Positions 58,503 through 64,000 of a stretch of DNA of 64,000 nucleotides are shown piece by piece; positions within the stretch are counted from its first letter, which is position 1; each line of letters starts with the position of its first letter. The stretch is from Poecilobothrus nobilitatus (taxonomy: Eukaryota > Arthropoda > Insecta > Diptera > Dolichopodidae), in the NCBI GenBank assembly GCA_947095535.1, contig OX352772.1, positions 42,241,445-42,305,444 of the forward strand, given 5' to 3'. The notes below the pieces were generated by a model that was given only the letters and a program-made list of their open reading frames with translations, did not search any database and was not told the origin of the DNA. Position numbers and translations under genes: made by a program.

Positions 58503-59310
58503 TATACCCAACCGATCATAGCTCCTTCCAGCGGGGTATAATAAATTTTGCTATCACGTTTGTGGTACTGTAAAGAAAACAAAATAGATATGGAAAAGTA
58601 CATATATATATTCTTACTCAGCATTGAATTCTGAAGAATACAGTTTTGTTATTAAATTTTGTTATTAAAAACCCGACCAGCGGGTTAGAGAAACTGCTAT
58701 ACAACTTTACTTTTTATGAGAATAACTCAGTGTCTAATTAAGTTAAGAATATTGTCAGAAGAGGTTAAATTTTATGGCAACGATCTCTGCAAAATTAGTT
58801 AATCTAGCACAATACCTTTGGCCGACTGTCATATAACTGTGAATTGAATGTCCTCATTTTCGGGTACTTAAGTTAAACATCGGAAATTTTGTAAGAGATC
58901 ATAAAGTTTAACGGCAATAACTTCTGTAAAATTTTGTTGATTTGGCATAACGAGTTTGAATAGCTGTCATATACAACTCTAAAATTAGTTAATCTAGCAC
59001 AATACATTTGGCTGGCTGTCATACAACTGTGAAATTAATGCCCTCATTTTGTGGTACTTAATTAAGTGAAACATCTGAAATTTTGTAAGAGATCATAAAG
59101 TTTTACGACAATAATTTCTGTAAAATTCCATTGATTTTGCGTGGTGAGTTTGAGTAGCTGGCATACAACTCTAAAATTAACATAAATATGGATATCTAGT
59201 CAAATATCTGAAAATTTGTAAAATTTAATTAAATTTTATCAAAGCAGCTTTTACTTTGTGCGAGTATCCTAGAGTTGACACAGTCTACTATCTTCCTAGT
59301 TTTAATCTAG
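58503..59310. mobile_element. Family H4 element with 190-bp tandem units
   Basis: Starts ATTATACCCAACCGATCATA with GCGGGGTATAATAAATTTTG and ends GTATCCTAGAGTTGACACAG then CTTCCTAG. AAAATTAGTTAATCTAGCAC recurs at 58791 and 58981 (190 bp). It is related to 3243-3890 and 4412-5287. Confidence 0.6.
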
Positions 59311-59739
59311 AATTATGAATAATCACAACGTTTAACAAAATTTCATTAAAATAAAAATTAAGTTAATTTTATTTAAAATCTTCAGTTGTAACCTTTAGTT
59401 TCTCAATGGAAAGTCAAATTTTTTTTTGTTTATGTGTTTATTTTAACATTATATTATAACATAGAATTAAGTAATATTTATAAAACCATCGACTACTGAG
59501 ATCGTTATAGATTTATTACTATCATTCATTTATATAATATTATTTTTTTTTTTTCATATTATATAGTATATATTACATAATATTTACATTATAAGATTTG
59601 ATTGCAAAGAAAATTTGTTAAAAAAACATTCGCTTTTCAAATAATTTTTTTCCAATTAAAATGTTTGCGATCTGTGTAAAATTAGAACTTCCAAACGATA
59701 GGTGCTATTATGAGCTTTACAAACATGTATATATTAAAT

Positions 59740-59885
59740 ATATACTTGCGCTATACGGTGTCTTAATTTACCGTTATGCGAAACTGAATTATTGCAAAAT
59801 CCTTTAACCCTTCTATCTTTTAAACGGTTTAAGTTGAAAACTTGAAATTTTGACAGAAGTTAGATCTTTAAAAATTCTTAGCTTA
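59740..59885 (+). mobile_element. Family H2 fragment
   Basis: GCTATACGGTGTCTTAATTT through TAAACGGTTTAAGTTG to AGTTAGATCTTT matches an internal part of 56774-57935. Confidence 0.65.
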
Positions 59886-60649
59886 ATTTGGCATGAGTTT
59901 AACCACTAATCTATCGAAGGCTTTATGAATTTTTAATATCTGTATTAACCCATGAATGAGAATAAAATGTAAGTTTTTGCTTTGGCACATTTTTACAACG
60001 TATTTCATTGCGATTCAATAGCGAATCAACTGTCAAAAATTCTGAAGGTATATTAAATATTTTTTAATTTAATATTTAGCTACAATAATGTTTTCTATCA
60101 ACAAAACAAAAAATTTTTATGAAAAAATTTATTACCCGTTACTTGGATAACAATTAAAAAAAAAATTTGTTTTTTTTCTATTTTTCTCTATTTTCATTTT
60201 CGCAATTCATAGACTGTCGTGATTTTCGAAAAAATCGTGAACATTAAGTTCAATGAAAGTTTCGTTATTTCCTTTGTTACTTAATTTTGATCGATTTAAC
60301 ACCTTTAATTATTTTTTTTATATAAAATTTTCCAGTTCTTAATTTTCACACATTTAATTGTAATCTTTCATCTTCATTAAAATTAAATTATTATACATAA
60401 TTTATACACAACACTTTTACGGTTAACATTGAGGTGGTATTTTAAATCGATTCCAAGACAAATAAATTTTGTTTAATTTTTGCAGAAATTTTTCAAATTA
60501 ATAATTAAACTATATTATAAATTAATACAACAGCTTTTATTTAACAGTTTATTTTAGGGTAATTTTATGTAAGATAATTCTAGAATAATTAAATAATCTT
60601 ATTATCTGTAAATTTTAGATGTAAATATATTTACAAACGTATACTAATT

Positions 60650-60830
60650 TTAAAAATAAACGAGGAAGAAGACAGTTGCCTTTGTTAACTCTTAGATACC
60701 CGTACGAACCCTTTAGTATGTTCATAGTCTATCACTGTGCTTATAATATTAATTTTTTAATTTTTCAGTTTTTTTAAATAATTTGGGTATTATAAAATTC
60801 ACCTAGAATAATTCTAGAACTATGGTTTTT
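60650..60830 (+). repeat. Right arm of a long inverted repeat
   Basis: ACGAGGAAGAAGACAGTTGC, ATACCCGTACGAACC, TAGTATGTTCATAGTC, then AATTTGGGTATTATAAAATT. The inverse of 58225-58372. Confidence 0.65.
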
Positions 60831-60949
60831 AGATATCAATTTACAATTCAAACCAAAATAATATTACTGTATACCGACCGCATACATTAATGTATAAGTA
60901 CGTATTGTTTTCATACTAAAAATTTGTACCCGAGATTTTGGCAAATATA

Positions 60950-61224
60950 TGCACTACTCCGGTGTGGAGAAGGCTGTAAAAACTTTTTTAGCATGATGTC
61001 TATGTATATGTGTGTGTGTGTGTAGGTGGCTGCGTGTGTGGGTGGGTATGTGGGTATGTCTGTGGATACGTGTACAACTTAAACGACTGAGCGAGCGGAA
61101 TTTTGTGCAATTTTATATTTAAGGTTTTGACGTAAATATCTCGGTATGATAAGCTTTTTGAGCAAATCGGACAACCGCAACTGGTACTTTACTAGTGTAC
61201 TCTTTAAGGTTATGAGAAAAAATA
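60950..61224. mobile_element. Element core with a GT-rich microsatellite
   Basis: TGTGTGTGTGTGTGTAGGTG and further GTGG/TATG repeats (61008-61075) are followed by ACTTAAACGACTGAGCGAGC. This is a layout like the (GTCC)n elements but with a different simple repeat. It runs straight into an H3-type segment. Confidence 0.45.
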
Positions 61225-61705
61225 TTAAAAACAAGGTAGAATGTAAACCAACGGTTTTTAAAATCGCACATTTCCAAAACACAACACAAGCTGTTTAGAA
61301 TTGTAACTTGCACAAAAATTTGGAAATTTAAAAAATAAAATTTAAGAATTTTTTAGTAATAAGAAAATATGTAAAAATAGGACTTTTCTGGACTTTTGAG
61401 GGGCTGTAAGTCTGGAACCCTTTATAACTAAGAAAAACCGTTAACACACGTAAAAATATATTACTGGAGCTTTATTTTTTATGTCTTGCCGAAGAAAAAT
61501 GTGTACAGGTGCTTAAGTTACAGGTGCCTAAAAATAGCAAATTTTCAATTTTTCAGCCCTAATACCTCTTAAACAGGGGGTGATGTGAAAAAATTTTGTA
61601 AGGAAACTTATATTAATTCTAAAAGTTCTTTCTTGTCACAAAATTTCATGCAAAATGTGGTTTTCACATAACGGTAAATTTAAATAGTAAATTACAAAAT
61701 ATTTA
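61225..61705 (+). mobile_element. Family H3 segment
   Basis: AACAAGGTAGAATGTAAACC through TTTTCACATAACGGTAAATT, closely matching 6888-7330. The (GACG)n end is absent. The two overlapping minus frames (61079-61282, 61119-61313) are inside this repeat. Confidence 0.65.
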
Positions 61706-61764
61706 CATATAACACAATATTGTTAAAGGGTAATGCTTAGATTAAATAAATAAAAATAAAAATT

Positions 61765-61855
61765 CCCCTAACGACATTTACAGCCACACCAGAACAGGAA
61801 AGGTTGTGTAATTTCCTGTTCACATTTATAATGGCAGAGAAATACATTAAAAAAA
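61765..61855 (+). mobile_element. SINE-A copy 9, 3' half only
   Basis: CTAACGACATTTACAGCCAC, AGGAAAGGTTGTGTAATTTC, TGGCAGAGAAATACATT, then an A-rich tail and (AAAT)n. The tRNA head is missing (5' truncation). Confidence 0.75.
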
Positions 61856-62264
61856 AATTAAAAATTAAAAAAAATAAATAAATAAATAAATAAAATAATA
61901 TATTCAAATTATATGTCGTATACTTTTTAAAACAGATTCTAACCCTGCACCTAGCGATTACCATTCCAAAACTTTTCCAAATATGATATACCTAGTATTA
62001 TTAATACTTAGCGGCAAATTTATATTAATTTATTGATACTAAACTTACTACAAAATAGCAAATATATATTAATATGCATATGTATTCATATATGGATATA
62101 CATAATTATATTATTATAATATATCGTCATACATTGCATTACTTCTTTAAATACAAGAATTAATTACTTCTTTAATTTCTTATAAATACAACAAAATACG
62201 TATATACGCCGCAATATATTATATACATATATATGTGTATCAATATTATTATTATCTACATGTA

Positions 62265-63155
62265 CATCATTCATTCATCAGTGACATATTATGTATAATA
62301 CGATATGAAATAAGTATAACTATAAATAAATAAAAGTATGTATATTATCAATATCATATAAATATAAATTTTTCAAGAAACCGTTAATTTTTTATTTATT
62401 CAAATTTTTTTGTACTACGCATTATCATCCTCAACAATTTTAAATTATCAAGTAAAAAATAAAAATTAAAAAAAATCGTTGAAGATATTTGTTAGAAAAA
62501 TTGCCAAAAAACAAGTCACACTTTCGTCAATTTTAAGGATAATGTCATTAAGAAAAGTTACTAACAGAAACAAAAGTATAATGTTGAAGCTTTAATTTTT
62601 ATGTATTACTTCAAAAAAATTTTAACAGGTGGTCAAGTTACAGGTGTTTAAAAATAGAAAATTTTCAGTTTTATACCCCTTACAGCTCCTAAACGGGGGC
62701 ACTATAATGTCTCCTAAACGGGGCACTGCAATGTGTGTAATGACTCATACTTATTTTCAAAGATCTAACTTCTGTCAAAATTTCAACTTTCCAACTTAAA
62801 CCGTTTAAAAGATAGAAGGGTTAAAGAATTTTGCAATAATTCAGTTTCGGATAACGGTAAATTAAGACACCGTATAGCACAAGTATACATTTATTCTATA
62901 TACATATTATATATACTATCGTTTGGCATTCAGATTGAAGATATCTATCGGTAATTAAAATTGTTTGGTTCTACTTCAAATAAACGTTCTGACGGACGGA
63001 CGGACGGACGGACGGGCAAATCTAAATCGACTCAGAATTTGATTCTGATCCGATCCATACCTTTGACGGTATATCTAATTTGCTTATTTCGAGGTGTTAC
63101 AAACGGAGGAATAATTTTATTATACCCTATACTTATCGTACGGGTATAATAAAGT
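62265..63155 (-). mobile_element. Family H2 element, second copy
   Basis: Inverse of 56774-57935. It has GATGAATGAATGA.., AACAATTTTAAATTATCA, CTCCTAAACGGGG (duplicated), a TTTCGGATAACGGTAAATT segment, (GACG)n at 62992-63015, CGAGGTGTTACAAACGGAGG and a terminal ATACCCTATACTTATCGTAC hairpin. Confidence 0.7.
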
Positions 63156-63704
63156 TATTTCGGGTTTCAAAGCGTGGTTAATAAAAAAGAGTATGTAAAA
63201 ATAATGTGTTTTAAGAGAGCCTATTTATAAAACGGTTATAAAAAGTATATGCTGTTTCGAATTGTAATGTTTTTGCATCAAAATATCTAATTTTTCTTTG
63301 AATCTGCCTCTGTCAGAAAAATTGTGACAAACCAAGAGACACTTTCTTCAATTTTAAAGAAACCCAATTTAATACATTTAAAATATAATATTTTGAATAT
63401 TAATTTTATTCACTTTTTTTTTTGTCCTTGCCACACCTATAAGGAGCATTAAGTAATTTATTAATGATATTTAACTAAGTTTCAGTTTCTGGAATCATTA
63501 ATTTCACTAAGCCGTTGATTACTCGGATGTAGATATTGTACAAGACTCTATGACACATTTCTTTTATTTTTACGCCATCTATTATCTTATACAAGAATTA
63601 TGGTTTATTATTATTTTATTATATAGCTATTACAATATGATATTGATTATAATTTATAGGACATATATACTTATTTTTAATTTAATTATATTCTACTAAT
63701 TATA

Positions 63705-63806
63705 TATTATAAGAAAAATGTATATTATTTTTTATTAATCTATATGACCTAGCCGAAGTTTGAACCCGATACCTTTCGTATGAATGGACGGTGTATTAAC
63801 AACTAC
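63705..63806 (-). mobile_element. SINE-B copy 4
   Basis: The minus strand reads TAGTTGTTAATACACC (A-box-like), GGGTTCAAACTTCGG (B box), then AGGTCATATAGATTAATA. The last phrase is shared with 28517-28675. Confidence 0.55.
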
Positions 63807-64000
63807 AATAATAATTTTATCCACTTACTCCAAGAAGTGTCCGTCCAGGTGTTCGAAAACAAAATGTTTTTCAAATGCAAAATATCGTGTTTGAGTGATA
63901 AATGCTGGCTAAGAAGCTAGGTAACAAAATGAAATAGATTTATAATTATTATATTTGTTTTTATATTTATTATTTGTTTATTATATAAGTCATTAACCAA

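Overview
The window looks like nuclear DNA of an insect, most likely a fly (Diptera). It is very A+T-rich (roughly three quarters by eye), full of poly-A/poly-T and short microsatellites, and has no bacterial-style gene packing. It contains tRNA-derived SINEs with canonical Pol III A and B boxes. It also contains many short elements built around (GTCC)n/(GACG)n microsatellites with ATACCC...GGGTAT hairpins, the architecture described for dipteran mini-me/DINE-1-type elements. Nearly all open frames longer than 60 codons are chance products of low complexity or lie inside repeats.

I find one convincing protein-coding gene, at 11118-12155 on the + strand. It has five exons, four short GTAAG...AG introns, all phase 1, a TATA box and a polyadenylation signal. 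The predicted 241-residue secreted protein has a signal peptide, a Phe/Asn/Gly/Gln-rich region in which exons 2, 3 and 4 repeat a related motif, a seven-cysteine defensin-like or EB-like module (ending GGYC...GVCVC), and a Thr-rich mucin-like tail. I do not recognise it as a named gene. It is the best candidate here for something undescribed.

Layout. 1-11030: intergenic, with a SINE, short hairpin-ended elements at 3.2 and 4.4 kb (the second with an alternating 117/142-bp tandem array), a third element family at 6.9 kb, a tRNA-like SINE at 8.05 kb and a doubtful LINE remnant near 9.9 kb. 11.0-12.3 kb: the gene. 12.5-13.9 kb: a nested pair of inverted-repeat elements just downstream of it. 14-26 kb: SINEs, a trinucleotide-linked repeat family, and a decayed LINE C-terminus at 21.1-21.5 kb. 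26-27.3 kb: a 1.2-kb element with about 147-bp central tandem repeats; a second copy lies at 53.8-54.8 kb in the opposite orientation. 28-44 kb: mostly low-complexity DNA with a GC-rich island at 36.1 kb and a strong hairpin at 40.3 kb. 44-52 kb: a hAT transposase relic, SINEs in opposite orientations, a LINE relic at 47.2 kb and a nested inverted-repeat transposon at 49.7-50.8 kb. 52-64 kb: a dense patchwork of short hairpin/microsatellite elements.

The rest is therefore decayed mobile DNA: non-autonomous elements and SINEs, together with broken pieces of the autonomous families (hAT, non-LTR retrotransposons) that may have mobilised some of them. I could not run alignments, so repeat boundaries are by eye and approximate.
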